A stretch of 64,000 bases of DNA. It comes from Nilaparvata lugens (lineage: Eukaryota > Arthropoda > Insecta > Hemiptera > Delphacidae). The stretch lies in the NCBI RefSeq assembly GCF_014356525.2, contig NC_052505.1, positions 22,713,432 through 22,777,431 on the forward strand, in the 5' to 3' direction. Position numbers and translations under genes: made by a program. Under the pieces are notes generated by a model, which was not told where the DNA came from, did not search any database, and saw nothing but the letters and a program-made list of their open reading frames with translations. This document shows positions 10,693 to 21,977 of this stretch, piece by piece (the first letter of the stretch is position 1; each line of letters starts with the position of its first letter).

Positions 10693-10857
10693 AGTGGTTG
10701 TTCTTTTCATGTATACGTAGTTGAATCCAGATGCATTGAAAACCCAATTGTCGGAGTTAGGTACTTTTCGTCTTGAGAATGTGGTTTTACAACATGGTTT
10801 TCCCTTGATGGCACAGTATTCAAAGCCAATGTGATTCTTCACAAACGAGTATGGGCC
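10693..10857 (-). CDS. DUF1091-like gene, exon 2
   Basis: 165 nt, 55 residues. The acceptor reads AACAG before 10857 and the donor GTGAGT starts at 10692. The exon carries NHIGFEYCAIKGKPCC, the region where DUF1091 proteins have a conserved aromatic-C motif near the start of the mature chain, and ends in FNYVYMKRTTT. It contains three cysteines (one in EYC, two in PCC). Confidence 0.82.
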
Positions 10858-11538
10858 CTGTTTATGATGAAAATTTATATTTATTATGAAAAATATTTAG
10901 TCAAACTTTGACTAAAAGTAGAAGTTGACCTTCCAAGATAAATCTTATCACTTATAAGTGATAACAGTTTTATTTTTTTCAGGCTATTCGTAGTAAAAAG
11001 GTTTGTGTTCTAAAGGATTTTTAGTAGTGTTTACTACTGTATTGGATTTACTCATGTTCAATTACTCATGCTCGACTTATTCTCCTCTTCCAAGAAGTGG
11101 GGGACATAGCAATATGTGTTAGCTACAATAATCATAACATAATGGCTTTTTACAAAGTTCACTTTATTGTTCAGGGCCACTTGTATTTACATTAACATTG
11201 AAAATTATGGAACCCTTCTTAATATAAGTCCAAGTTATATATATTTTCTATTTCTCACATGTTTCAACTTGTGTTATTCACTTGAAAATGGGTTTAAGAG
11301 TTGAAACATGTGAAAAATAAAAATATATATTGATTTGTAATTTGTATGTCTTATTTCATCAACTTTCATCAGCTTTCATCAACTTTGTTCGATTATTGGA
11401 AAATAGGTATGCATAGGAAAACAGGTACTTAAACAAGTATGCATGGAATAATTAAAGTATTGCGATTCTTTCTCCCATTCAAGTGTGACAATAAGGCTTT
11501 ATTATGATTGATCGATAAGTGATTTGAACTTGACTTAC

Positions 11539-11622
11539 TGCATAGTCATCGAAAAGAACTTCACTTCTCACGTAGAAAATCATTAGGAGCAGGATTGCTT
11601 TGACTTTATGGTAGCCATCCAT
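11539..11622 (-). CDS. DUF1091-like gene, exon 1: signal peptide
   Basis: 84 nt from ATG (11622-11620) to the donor GTAAGT at 11538-11533. It encodes 28 residues starting MDGYHKVKAILLLMIFYVRS, a short charged start followed by a hydrophobic run typical of a signal peptide, with likely cleavage near R-S-E-V. A second ATG four bases further on is in another frame. The splice to exon 2 is in phase 0 and gives ...LFDDYA-GPYSFVKNH. Confidence 0.8.
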
Positions 11623-12195
11623 ATTTCAACAGAACGGGCCTTCTTTGCAAGTAAAAAAATCAATGAATAACAATTTTTATTCTGTTCATTATTTGTACCA
11701 AATTAATGGCTTTTTCGTGATCAAATCAAATTAAACATTCTCAACATCAACAATTGTACTACTTTTACTATTGTAGCGCACATTTACATTTGTGTTTACA
11801 TTTATATTTTTGATTAAAATAATCGCGTGTATTAATTACATGAAGCCTTCTACTGTACATGCTTGATAATACCTTCCGTATAAATTTTTACGATAAAAAT
11901 CAAATTGACCCAAAATTCGATGTTGAAAGATTTTACGTTATACGGCTCTTTCTTTACATTATACAAAACAGAATAGCATGTCAAAATGGATTGTATCAAA
12001 ATTTGGAATCATTTAATTGAATTGATTGTATAGTCCGTGAAAACCTTAATTTGAAGCACGGGGCTTTATGATCAATATTATTTCAATATAACAATAGGAG
12101 CCCACTGTTTTTTGATGATTTTATAAAAAAAATATCTTTTCTATCTTTGTCTCAAACAATTAGTTCCAGGCTCTCTGAATTCTGATTATCATTTT

Positions 12196-12383
12196 AGTTT
12201 TATTTTTGTTACATCTTCAGCACATTTATTAGACTTGTACACAGGAACTGCAGTCTCGTGTTGGAACCAACACATCCTCAGCTGAAGATTAGGTTCACAG
12301 CTAATTTCGTGTAATTTCAACACGAAAACTGCAGTCCTGTGACAAGTCTAATAAATGTGCTAAAGATGTAACAAAAATAAAAC
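12196..12383. repeat. 188-bp palindromic repeat
   Basis: Arms of about 70 bp: GTTTTATTTTTGTTACATCT... mirrored by ...GATGTAACAAAAATAAAAC. They include the complementary pair GCACATTTATTAGACTTGT and ACAAGTCTAATAAATGTGC. A transcript would fold into a long hairpin. Confidence 0.8.
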
Positions 12384-12760
12384 TGTGTTTTTACTTTCCT
12401 TGCCTTATTACCATAGGTAAGGAAAGTATTGCTTTCCAAAAAAAATTAAGGTATTGCTTTCCAAAAAAATAAGGGGTCCACTCCATCCTTGAGAAATGGA
12501 CTTTGTAACCTCCTTTTCGTGCATGAGGTAGGTAGGTAGAGCAGTTCATAAAAAGAACACATAGTCAAGATATTTCATCTGTAGAACAGCTGTTTTGACG
12601 ACTTTAAAAAAATGACGACTAAAAAAAATCATCGAATTTCAAAATTTACACAAAGGAAAAAGTACTCTGAAGACAATTATATATACACATATACAAAAGT
12701 CTGATCGTAGTTTCAAATATGAGCAAGGAAAGTTGTGTGAGTGTACCACACCAGATTTTT

Positions 12761-12761
<1 letters not shown>

Positions 12762-12798
<37 letters not shown>
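12762..12798 (+). repeat. (GT)n microsatellite
   Basis: GT tract at the microsatellite position of HINE-like copy 3. Confidence 0.93.
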
Positions 12799-12799
<1 letters not shown>

Positions 12800-12923
12800 T
12801 GTGAACACGATAACTCCATTCCTAATTAACCGATTGACTTGAAATTTTAATCTTAAGTTCCTTATACCATAAGGATCCGACAATAAGAAATTCAATAAAA
12901 TTCAATTCAAGATGGCGGAAAAA

Positions 12924-13560
12924 ATGGCGGATAATTACTAAAAAACCATGTTTTTCACGTTTTTCTCGAAAACGGCTCTAACGATTTTCTTCAAATTAAT
13001 ACCATGGATAGCTATTTATAAGCCCTATCAACTGACATGAGTCTCATTTCTGGGAAAATTCCAGGAGCTCCGTAATATTCTTGAGAAAAATGGCGGATAA
13101 TTACTAAAAAACCATGTTTTTCACGGTTTTCTCGAAAACGGTTCTAACGATTTTCTTCAAATTTATACCATGGATAGCTAGCTATTCATAAGCCCTATCA
13201 ACTGACATGAGTCTTATTTCTGGGAAAATTCCAGGAGCTCCGTAATATTCTTGAGAAAAATGGCGGATAATGACTAAAAAACCATGTTTTTCACGGTTTT
13301 CTCGAAAACGGCTCTAACGATTTTCTTCAAATTTATACCATGAATAGCTATTTATAAGCCCTATCAACTGACATGAGTCTCATTTCTGAGAAAATTGCAG
13401 GAGCTCCGTAATATTCTTGAGAAAAATGGCGGATAATTACTAAAAAACCATGTTTTTCACAATTTTCTCAAAAATAACTTGACCGATTTCTTTCAAATTC
13501 ATACCCTGTACAGTCATCTATCAGCTCTATCAACTGGCATGAGTCTTCTTTCTGGGAAAC
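12924..13560 (+). repeat. Internal tandem array of HINE-like copy 3, four units of 166-170 bp
   Basis: ATGGCGGATAATKACTAAAA starts at 12924, 13090, 13260 and 13426. Each unit then has TTTTCTCGAAAACGGYTCTA (diverged in the fourth) and TATCAACTGRCATGAGTCT. Other copies in the window have a single unit. Confidence 0.85.
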
Positions 13561-13999
13561 TAATGGGGGGTCCACCCCATCCTTGATTAATGTACTTAGT
13601 AACCTCCTTCTCGTGCATGAGGTAGGTAGCGCCGTTCATAAAAAGAATACATAGTCGAGATATTTCATCTGTAGAACAGCTGTTTTGACGACTTTGAAAA
13701 AATGAGGACTAAACAAATCATCGAGTTTCACAATTTACACAAAGGAAAAAGTACTCTGAAAACAATTATATATACACATATACAGAAGTCTGATCGTAGT
13801 TTCAAATATGAGCAAAGAAAGTTGTGTGAGTGTACCACACCAGATTTTTCAATAATCAATTTTATTATCAATATCAATATATCAATAGAATGCAGTTATT
13901 TTTTTTAATGACATGGCAAAGTTTGGACACAATGATCTAGTTTCAAATCAATCATCTAGCTGTGAGAGCTTTTTAAATTGATTGTCGGTTGTGTTGCAG

Positions 14000-14244
14000 T
14001 AAAAGAGAAGCTGAGCGAAGACAACGACATCGAGGTGGCGACGTCGACACTGCGCGTGTCGCTGATGTGTCCGCTGGGCAAGATGCGTATGCAGACGCCA
14101 TGTCGGTCGGCCATCTGCTCGCATCTGCAGTGCTTCGACGCATCCGTCTTCCTGCAGATGAACGAGCGCAAGCCCACCTGGGTCTGTCCCGTCTGCGACA
14201 GGCCCTGTCTCTTCGACTCGCTCTCCATCGACGGATACTTCCAG
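14000..14244 (+). CDS. Su(var)2-10: PIAS exon: SP-RING (MIZ) zinc finger, catalytic core
   Basis: Exon of 245 nt. The acceptor is TGTTGCAG before 14000 and the donor GTAATT starts at 14245. It completes the split Ile codon and ends in phase 0 after D-G-Y-F-Q. This is the SP-RING, the part that binds the SUMO E2 Ubc9 and gives PIAS its ligase activity. The zinc-ligand pattern is visible in [26 protein letters not shown] and KPTWVCPVC: cysteines, the single histidine in C-S-H, and the closing C-P-V-C. The signature QMNERKPTW is nearly invariant in PIAS/Siz proteins. Only one copy exists here; the downstream duplication starts 1.4 kb later and does not include it, so both A- and B-ended transcripts would share this catalytic exon. 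Confidence 0.95.
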
Positions 14245-14634
14245 GTAATTAAATAAAAACACAATTAAGATAGCATTTTTAGGCCCGGTTGCACATGTGT
14301 CTGATTCGTCGACCCAAATACGTCGACCCTTGACGTCCATATGCATGTAGAGAAAAGATAGCATAATTTATTTATTATTTTACAAAGGCGACTTTCTAGA
14401 AGTATTTTAAGCCTAGGTGATGATGATGGGATGAATGATAATACAATAATGGTAGAGTTATGAATGAATAACAATTATAGGTTATGCTATTCACTTGAAT
14501 TGATTTGAGTCCACTTTTCAGTCCAGGAATAAATAAACTAGAAATATGAAGATATCTCATGGTATATGTCTTTTATGTACCAAATTTCAAGCCCATTTTT
14601 TGCTAACCCAAGCCGATTACTTCAAAAAAAACTA

Positions 14635-14759
14635 CTATAGTGAGGTCTTCGTTAGCTTCGATCAGCTACCGTCTATAGAAGGTATTGACAAGACGGAGGA
14701 TCGGCAACGTTGTTCTCCTATCATCCTCCACTACCATTATAACGTGGATCTCACTATAG
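14635..14759. mobile_element. CTATAGTGAGG-family element, 125-bp deletion form
   Basis: CTATAGTGAGGTCTTCGTTA to TAACGTGGATCTCACTATAG with CGGCAACGTTGTTCTCCTAT between. It is the smallest complete member in the window and lies 390 bp past the SP-RING exon. Confidence 0.78.
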
Positions 14760-15735
14760 GACTATTATTATTATTATTAGCGTATGGCTTTGAATGGTGG
14801 GGAGACCCAAGGGTAGTTCCACCTCGCCGTATATAGTCCAAAGTTCCCTAATGGGAAACCGGACACTAAGGTTATAGTGAGCACAATACTTTAAATTTAC
14901 ACTTTTCACTTCGGAATAAAGGACTTCACTGTAGGACTATTGGCTTGAGTAACAATGGAAATTGGAACATAAACGCCCTATACAATGAAATATTTTCTTG
15001 AGCTATTTTTTCTGTATGATCACACATTCTGTACAATTGTTCAGTAATCGAAAAAAATCGCAATTAAGTTGGGTTGTTATGCCCGGTTGAACATGTGTCA
15101 AAATGTCTCTGATGGACTCATCTATTCACATCAACCCAAATACAGACTTTTGAAGTTCACATGGACGAATAACTAAAATGCTTGAACTTAAATCAAATAT
15201 ATTTTCATTTACAAAATAAAATATATCTGCAGCTACAATTGAAATATTGTGAATATTTTCACAGGCCCAGTCTGGTTGTGGGAATTGAGTCCTGTTAATT
15301 TACATAATATATTACAGATAAAAGAACAAAACGCAAATCATAGTATAGATCAAAATACTATGCTTGTAGTTGTTAAATTGAATAAAATTAAATCAAACGA
15401 CAAACGTTGACTGTTAGAATCAAACTACGAACTAAATAATTGTGATTGAGTGCTAATCGAAGGCATCTTCCGCCTCTCTAATTTAATCACCATTAAATTT
15501 TAATACTCTTGTGCAACAGGGCCTTTGAAGTAGTAATTCCTTTATGGACATTGAACATTGAACATATTCAAAGTAGCTAATTCACATGAAATACATCCAA
15601 TTTAAAATCATGAAGTATCACACTCATTATCATTTGAATTAATATCCAATTAGAAACAAAATTTCAATTCGAGAATGGGGATGATTTGGGTATGGAGAGT
15701 CTTTCTTTTATATGATTTCTTTCTTCCACTTCTTG

Positions 15736-15908
15736 AGGTACGTACAGTTTTATGTGCCACCAACACGCGTATTTCACTTTTCATCAGCTGATGCTATTCT
15801 TATTATATCTGTATTTGTATATATTAAGATACATATAAATAATAAGTGAGCGTCAGCTGATGAAAAGCGAAATGCGTGTATTCGTGGTGTATACGTCTGT
15901 ACGCACCT
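15736..15908. mobile_element. 173-bp palindromic MITE (AGGTRCGTACAG ends), copy A
   Basis: Inverted repeats of about 60 bp: AGGTACGTACAG... and ...CTGTACGCACCT. They contain CTTTTCATCAGCTGATG and the mirror CAGCTGATGAAAAGC. A related single end lies at 58138-58197. Any frame through it is a shadow. Confidence 0.8.
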
Positions 15909-16287
15909 AGTATATACTGCATGATTAATAAATTGTTGTATTTTTTTTTTATCTTGACCATGTCTATTGCGCATAATATATTGAATGACAACAAAAAAAT
16001 CTATCTATAAAAACATTTTGTATTTTTACTTTTTCATAATATATTGAATTACAACAGAAAATCAATCTATAAGAAACATCTTTTCTTTTTTACTCGGATG
16101 TTTTATTAATAAAGTATTTGATTTCCAATTCTCACTACAAAACGGAAACTACAACTTACGATACCATGACCATTGAAAATAAAACTATAAGTAAAATAGA
16201 CAAAAACTATATTTAAGCTATTAGTTTAAAAACTATCAATGCTCAATTCAGACCATTTTAACTCATAACATCATTCAGCATCCACAT

Positions 16288-16412
16288 GTTGGCCCAATGA
16301 AGGCCAATGAAGGCGACCAGCGCCAGTATGTGCTGCATGAATGGTTTGCCAGCATTGGCCTTCACCAGCCTACGCTGGGCTACTAGGCTGGGCCAGCTTG
16401 TGGACTAGGCAT
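16288..16412 (+). repeat. Interspersed repeat (CCCAATGAAGGC family), PIAS copy A
   Basis: Same landmarks as 7379-7525: GTTGGCCCAATGAAGGCC and AGGCTGGGCCAGCTTGTGG. Its duplicate is in copy B at 26076-26203. Confidence 0.6.
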
Positions 16413-16488
16413 AAGGGGTTTCTATTTTACATGGTCAAGAAGTCTTGTAATTTTGAATATTTCAGATCAGTTTGAAAAATTGGCAATT

Positions 16489-16831
16489 CATTTTCGTTTG
16501 TGCGTAAATTTCCGCAGTCGTCGACGTCAAGCATGTTGACATTCATATATCCATGTTCATATGACATGTTGACATTCATTTGTCCAAATTTCAATTGTGC
16601 TAAAACAGTTAATCGAATAACTTTTCATTATTCTTGTTTATTATTCAAAAATCAAACATTTCTAATAATATCAACATATTGCCATTTAAAAGTATAAAAA
16701 AGTATAAACTCAACCTCTCCCATTAAAACATAACCTTTTAGGCTATTTAGACAAATTGAAATCCACCCAATGTGCGATCCTCACCCTGTCGTGGTCGACG
16801 ACGGCATTTACGCACAAACGAAAACCCAGCT
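16489..16831. mobile_element. CATTTTCGTTTGTGCG element next to PIAS linker exon A
   Basis: Ends CATTTTCGTTTGTGCGTAAA and TTTACGCACAAACGAAAAC. Subterminal GCAGTCGTCGACG and GTCGACGACGGC form a second inverted pair. It ends about 85 bp before the exon at 16917. Confidence 0.78.
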
Positions 16832-16916
16832 TAAGGTATGGAAATGATAAACCATGTGGTTGGTAATTGTTTTGTGACGCGTGATGTGTGATGTGTGGTG
16901 GTTTTGTGTGTGCCAG

Positions 16917-17076
16917 GACATGTTGAACAGCAGCCGACTACCGTCGGACGCGAAGGAGGTGACTCTGCACCAGGATGGCACCTGGTCGACGCAGGCCGCC
17001 GCCAAGCAGGACACAAGAGTGCGCATGCTCAACTCGCCACTCGCCATCGACGAGACCATCTCCGTCGAAATCGATG
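16917..17076 (+). CDS. Su(var)2-10: PIAS linker exon, copy A
   Basis: Exon of 160 nt. The acceptor is GTGTGCCAG before 16917 and the donor GTCAGT starts at 17077. It enters in phase 0 and leaves in phase 1. Joined to the SP-RING exon it continues G-Y-F-Q-D-M-L-N-S-S-R-L. The motif VTLHQDGTWST matches the segment just C-terminal of the SP-RING in insect PIAS. It encodes 53 residues plus one base, closing with ISVEID before an acidic run. It looks identical to copy B at 26705-26864 over its full length. Confidence 0.88.
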
Positions 17077-17156
17077 GTCAGTTTCATTTCTGGGCGCAAT
17101 TGATTCGTCCCAGCTCTGAAAAAAATTCTCCAAAATAACACCTTTACCATCTAACT

Positions 17157-17540
17157 TGTAGCTGGGAGGGCCTCCACGGGGTGCGCCTGGATACCCAAAT
17201 CAGGATGGAGACCTGAATTTGGGGAACTGAATCGAATCGAAGGGTTGCCATGGTGGACGGGGATCCATCATATGGATCCGGGGTGAGAGGGTTGTCATTC
17301 TTGTGATGATGGCCTCCAAACGGCTGGATCTGTGAGTCTGCTGGGCGGGTGTGTTTGGTATTTTTGTGATTAGGTTAGCGATGATTGCATCATTTTATGT
17401 GATTGCCTGTACTTTGACTGATTGCGCATAAGGTTTTATGAGTGGATGTTGGGAGATACCTTCTGAAGCTCATTCTTGCTGACCGGACACATTACGTTAG
17501 GCCTATGTCTCCCGGTCAATCAGGCCAAAACAGTTCTTAT
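17157..17540 (+). other. GC-richer unclassified block in PIAS copy A intron
   Basis: Less AT-rich than the surrounding intron, with GCTGGGAGGGCCTCCACGGG and GGTTGCCATGGTGGACGGGG. No frame of note. It resembles the 5' leader of a retroelement, but I could not identify one. It is duplicated in copy B from about 26943. Confidence 0.3.
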
Positions 17541-17969
17541 CAGGGCTACGAAAGACAAAGGCTAAATCTAGCTGCTAAAAATTTACGAATTGGACAATTG
17601 GTACGTTTGATTCATTAGTTAGTCTATATGTTGTTGTTTGTGTGTTTTATTAATGAACTGGGCCTGAAAAAAGCATAACATATATATAGTTTCATTTCTA
17701 TTTTACTCCATTGTTATTTTGAATGGTAAAGTTTCAATATGATTGATACTGTAACGAAATTTTGACACTGAAAAACAGATGAAAATACGATACCTGTACA
17801 TATGAAGGTCTAATAGGTCAAGAGTATTGTTGCTGTGTAGTAGTATTTTTGCTTGAATCACATCATAATCTAGATATTATAGTTATTATCTATAAATAAA
17901 TTTAAGCAATAATATAAAGTTACTCAACTTGAGCCATCTGTGGAAAGTCCAACGAGTTGGCAACGCCTC

Positions 17970-18346
17970 AAGGTACATTTTCGTTTGTGCGTAAAGGAAC
18001 TCAGATCGTTTCAGGTGCGTCAGGGTGAGGATCTCAGATTGAGTAGATTAAGTTTATACTAGTGAGTTTATTAGTAACTAGTTTATTAGTTTATAGGCGG
18101 TCAAGTTATTAGTATATTAGATTAAGTTTATTAGTTTATAGGAGGTCAAGTTTATACTTTGAAATGGTAAACCGTTGATATTATTCGAAATGTTTTGATT
18201 CTTGGATAATGAACACAAAAATAACCAAAAGTTATTGAATCAGCTGTTTTAGCACACTTGAAATTTGAACAATAAGAATGTCTTCAGACAACAATGCCTG
18301 TCATCGTCGACTGCGGAAGTTTACACACAAACGAAAATGCACCTTT
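17970..18346. mobile_element. CATTTTCGTTTGTGCG element, second member in copy A
   Basis: Ends AAGGTACATTTTCGTTTGTG and the mirror CACAAACGAAAATGCACCTT. The interior has CAGCTGTTTTAGCACACTTG, shared with 36421-36749. Confidence 0.78.
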
Positions 18347-19102
18347 ATGGCCAGAACATATTGAGCGTTTTTCAGGCATTTTCATACAGCGTTTCTAGAG
18401 TCGGCATGGCGCAGGAAGCTCTCCGATTAATTATTCTTAACTGTGTAACTCAAATTAGTATTCTTCTTAATCATCTCAATAAATAAATTAAATATTATTT
18501 TCACTTATTAGTAAATAGTGATGTAATTGGTTGAATGCCATGATAAATAACGGACCAAAACTTATTCAACTCAATCACCTTGGGAGTCTTCTTATTTTTC
18601 TGTTATGAATCCATTCAAATATCATCTAAAGTAATAAATTGATTAATTGGTGAGATAACTGCGATTATTTGCACCAAGGCCTACACTGTTCCAAAATAAT
18701 TGGAATAGAACAAGTATTGGTCTGATCACCCAACAGACAGCATCCAACTTCTCCTGACCCAAACAACTTGAACATGAATACTATGTTGAGATTTCAGCGA
18801 GTAACTATTAAAATATGACCAAAGTTTTACATCATCATCTTGTTTACGAAAGTTGTCATCTTCATTATTGGGTGGACAATTTCCACGTTCAATTCTCCTG
18901 GAATTCGAGCCAAAAATCCTCGGGCTCTAATTGAACTCAACAAACTAGCCATAAGCTAGCTAAACGTAAAATACTTGGTTATGGTATGCACTATAATGAA
19001 ACAGTCCCTTGTTTGGTCACTAGTTTGCCTTGTCAGTACTATTTGAGTTCAGTTAAGCTATTGCAATAAACAATGTAGCATTTGAGTTGTTAATTGTTGT
19101 AG

Positions 19103-19384
19103 ATGACGATGATGGCGATACTCCGATGTGCACCAGCAACGAGGGGCCAGCGGCAGGGGTGACTAAGACAGAGACGGCAGACAGAGACAGCAGTGAGCCG
19201 CCTCCCAAGCGCAAGGAGGTGTTTGTCGACCTCACGCTCAGTGACTCTGACTCGGATGACAGTCCTATGCCTTCCGCTCCCGCCCCTGTCACTGCCGCCT
19301 CATCTGCCTCCGCCCCTGCCTCCGCCCCCGCCGCCTCCTCTGCCCCCGCCCCGGCACCCGCCTACAACCGGCTCTTCTCCACAG
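19103..19384 (+). CDS. Su(var)2-10: PIAS exon with SUMO-interacting motif, copy A
   Basis: Exon of 282 nt. The acceptor is TTGTTGTAG before 19103 and the donor GTGGGC starts at 19385; phase 1 to phase 1. With the preceding G it opens with an Asp run (DDDDGDTP). At 19219-19263 it encodes VFVDLTLSDSDSDD, a textbook SUMO-interacting motif: a hydrophobic V-x-L core followed by Ser/Asp residues that CK2 usually phosphorylates. This lets PIAS bind SUMO non-covalently. A basic patch (PPPKRKE) precedes it and could form part of a nuclear localisation signal. The rest is an Ala/Pro/Ser low-complexity tail. By eye it differs from copy B by one synonymous base. Confidence 0.88.
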
Positions 19385-19452
19385 GTGGGCAATACTATTG
19401 CATACCCTCACTCAACTACTTGTATACTATTGCCAAGTTTGAAAAGTGCGAC

Positions 19453-19909
19453 TAATTATTATGGATATCGAAGATGCTTTTGTGTAGCCTCTACAGTAAT
19501 TTAATACTGTAGCCTCCTCAGTAACAACTATAACCACCTCTTCCTAGAGAATAGGAGCGCCCATAATTACCTTAGTTTACTATTAGGAAGTTTGTAAATT
19601 TTTGACTAATTATTATGATATCGAATATGTTTTTGTGTAGCCTCTACAGTAATTAAATACTGTAGCCTCCTCAGTAACAACTATAACCACCTATTCCTAG
19701 AGAATAGGAGCGCCCATAATTACCTTAGTTTACTATTAGGAAGTTTGTAAATTTTTGACTATTATGAATATCGAATATGTTTTTGTGTAGCCTCTACAGT
19801 AATTCAATACTGTAGCCTCCTCAGTAACAACCATAACCACCTATTCCTAGAGAATAGGAGCGCCCATAATTACCTTAGTTTACTATTAGGAAGTTTGTAA
19901 AGTTTTGAC
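19453..19909 (+). repeat. 154-bp minisatellite, three units, in PIAS copy A intron
   Basis: Units start at 19453, 19607 and 19760, and a decayed partial unit starts at 19910. Each begins TAATTATTATGRATATCGA and contains GTAGCCTCTACAGTAAT and CCTAGAGAATAGGAGCG. The array begins about 70 bp after the SIM exon donor. Confidence 0.92.
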
Positions 19910-21977
19910 TAATTATTACGAATATCGAATATGTTTTTGTTTATACAGTGATTCAATACGATAATATTGATAGGTAACTAAAATCATCTATTCCTAGAGA
20001 ATCATGACAATATAGAATAGTATTTATTTTTATTTGATGATTTGTACATCTGTAACTTTGTGAATAATAGCTCAATACAAACGAACTCATCAATAACAAT
20101 ATTATAGTGCCTTTTGTCTGAGTCATTGTACCGGTGTGAAAATATAATGTGCAATATAACTGAATAGTATAAACAAAAATGAAGATTTATATTATTATTT
20201 AATTATTAGATTAGTAGCTTTTATTTATTGATCTCTGACTGACCATCAAAATAATCTGTAAATACTTTTACCAAGAAACAAATTTTAAGAAAATTTGCTG
20301 CTTCAAGCACATAATTTCTTTCCAACGTATCTGTTACCTTTTGTGAAAAGAAAATTATTCATTGACTTATTGCTTTTTTGTGTATTATTTTACTTTATTC
20401 TAATAGCATAAATGTTGAACTAGTTATTATTTGATCCAGTAATGTGTTCATTTTTTAATTTTGTAGAAATTTAGCAGTGAATAAGACTTTTGTTTCCTTT
20501 GACTCAGTTTTTCCAATCTTTTATTTCTATCATAACCAAATTGTGCGTTAATGTATCTTGTATTCGATTGCAAATTATTGTATTCTATACTATCTCAATA
20601 TTCTAGATATTTTTTTTAGTCTATTCTGCTTCATTTCACTCAGTGTCTGCTGCTTCCTCTTTTACTTAGTCTTGTTTTGCTGCTCACCTTGTTGTTTTAT
20701 CCTTGGTTTTGTATTAGTTCATCCACCTCTTTTATAGATTTGTATGAATTTGTTATTTTTAGAGATGTTTACTTCTGTAGTTGTACTTCTATAGTATCCT
20801 CCATCTCCAGTTAAAAAGACACCAAAATTATTCAATAGAATTGTAAGATTCAACATGATGATTGTGATGATTATCAACAATATTTAGTGCATTTTGATTT
20901 CCTTTCCTTATGTTATCCCTCTATTCTATCACTCAATATATTTAAATTTCAATGGCAGAGCCCTCAAGGGTAATGTCCATCTTGAAGTAGAAGGTAGAAT
21001 GTTATATAAAATGAGGAAAATTTAGTTAAAATGTTAAAGTCAACTGATTCTCCTTTGGATTGTTTTTCAAAGTTTACCCGAATTTCATTCTGAACCACAC
21101 ATAGAAAACCGATATTGTAATATTTCAATAACAGGAGATGAATTTCGTGATTGCTTCTCCAAAAGTATCATTACAGTATTTAATGGAACCTAATATTACT
21201 GATCAACTTGAATCTCAGTATTGTAATTTGAATATTTTAGTTTCATGTAACACTTAATTTTTGCTTTTATTAGTAACATAATACAGATACGGTAACATAA
21301 AGTTTATTTAAAATTTGAATAGTATTCTTTCTCTTTCATTATTATAACTAGCCTTATTTTCTTGGCATTCAGTTAGTTATCACTCAAATAAAACACAATT
21401 AAATTATGGAGTGACATAGATATCTTAGTATTAGTAAACCTTTTACTTCATCCCTGGCCAGTTTTTCTAATTCATCATTTCTTTCTGTATTGTCTTTTCT
21501 TTAGTGAGAATTTTCACTTTACATCATAAATCCATTATTACTTATTGGGAGAAGTATCTTAAGGTTTGAAGGATAATAGAACATTTAAAAAGATTTTGAA
21601 TAAAAATTTGTCCTTGAATGAACTGTTGGAACTCATTACTTTGGAACATCTTTTCAAGCAGCTCATTTATTGAGTGATGTCTTGGAAGAAGATATATCAC
21701 TGAATGGATGTCTCTTAAACCAATGCACTGTTTGGTTCTGAAATTTAGCATAAATGGAGCATATGTTTGCAATAAGGCCATCTTCAATGCGAATTGAATG
21801 CTTTAAGACTTTGGTCTTTGGATATCAAGGTGTACAGAAGCTACAACTTGGTCAAGCAATTCTTCTATGTTAGAGAATCTACAATGAGTGATTAAAATAA
21901 AAAACAACAGATTGAAATTGACTTATTCAGTTCTCCTCTTTTATTAACATCCAACTTCTTAATGGTATCTCGTTAGT

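Larger units (their letters stand above)
4720..11622 (-). other. Nested four-exon gene for a secreted DUF1091-like protein (gene span)
   Basis: Complete minus-strand gene inside the PIAS intron. Exons are 11622-11539, 10857-10693, 7169-7011 and 4992-4720. Joined they give 226 codons plus stop; every intron is GT-AG and in phase 0. Exon 1 is a signal peptide. The mature part has conserved cysteines and the order of motifs I associate with insect DUF1091 (DM8) proteins, whose fold is thought to resemble MD-2-type lipid-binding domains. The function of this member is unknown; secretion is the only safe prediction. Introns are full of transposons. No other gene overlaps it except the host PIAS intron. 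Confidence 0.8.
12390..13849 (-). mobile_element. HINE-like repeat copy 3 (compound)
   Basis: A short deleted copy (12390-12758: palindrome, then directly CATCCTTGAGAAATGGACTT and the GTGTGAGTGTACCACACC end) is followed without a gap by a second copy. The second copy starts in its GT tract (12762-12798) and ends at 13849. It contains a four-unit internal array. Confidence 0.72.
1087..13999 (+). other. PIAS intron, 12.9 kb, with nested gene and transposons
   Basis: Intron between the PINIT and SP-RING exons, GT (1087) to AG (13998-13999). It contains a complete minus-strand gene (4720-11622), three copies of the HINE-like repeat, several short inverted-repeat elements, a TTAA-flanked foldback and minisatellites. 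I saw no further PIAS exon, and the codon split across the two flanking exons agrees with direct splicing. Confidence 0.8.
14245..16916 (+). other. PIAS intron between SP-RING exon and linker copy A
   Basis: Intron of about 2.7 kb. It holds a 125-bp CTATAGTGAGG element (14635-14759), scattered terminal-repeat fragments beginning GCCCGGTTG (14282, 15080), then from 15645 the start of the segmental duplication with a palindromic element and a CATTTTCGTTTGTGCG element. That last element ends about 85 bp before the next exon. Confidence 0.6.

Noticed and set aside
13948..14364. 138-aa minus-strand frame over the SP-RING exon
   Set aside because: It is the complement of a GC-rich, strongly coding plus-strand exon with zinc-ligand motifs; the antisense frame has none.
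19053..19292. Minus-strand frame over the SIM exon and its copy B partner
   Set aside because: Shadow of the coding strand; its Ser/Leu repeats arise from the Asp/Ser run on the other strand.
19453..19909. CRISPR-like array
   Set aside because: The units are contiguous 154-bp minisatellite repeats without spacers, in an animal intron.
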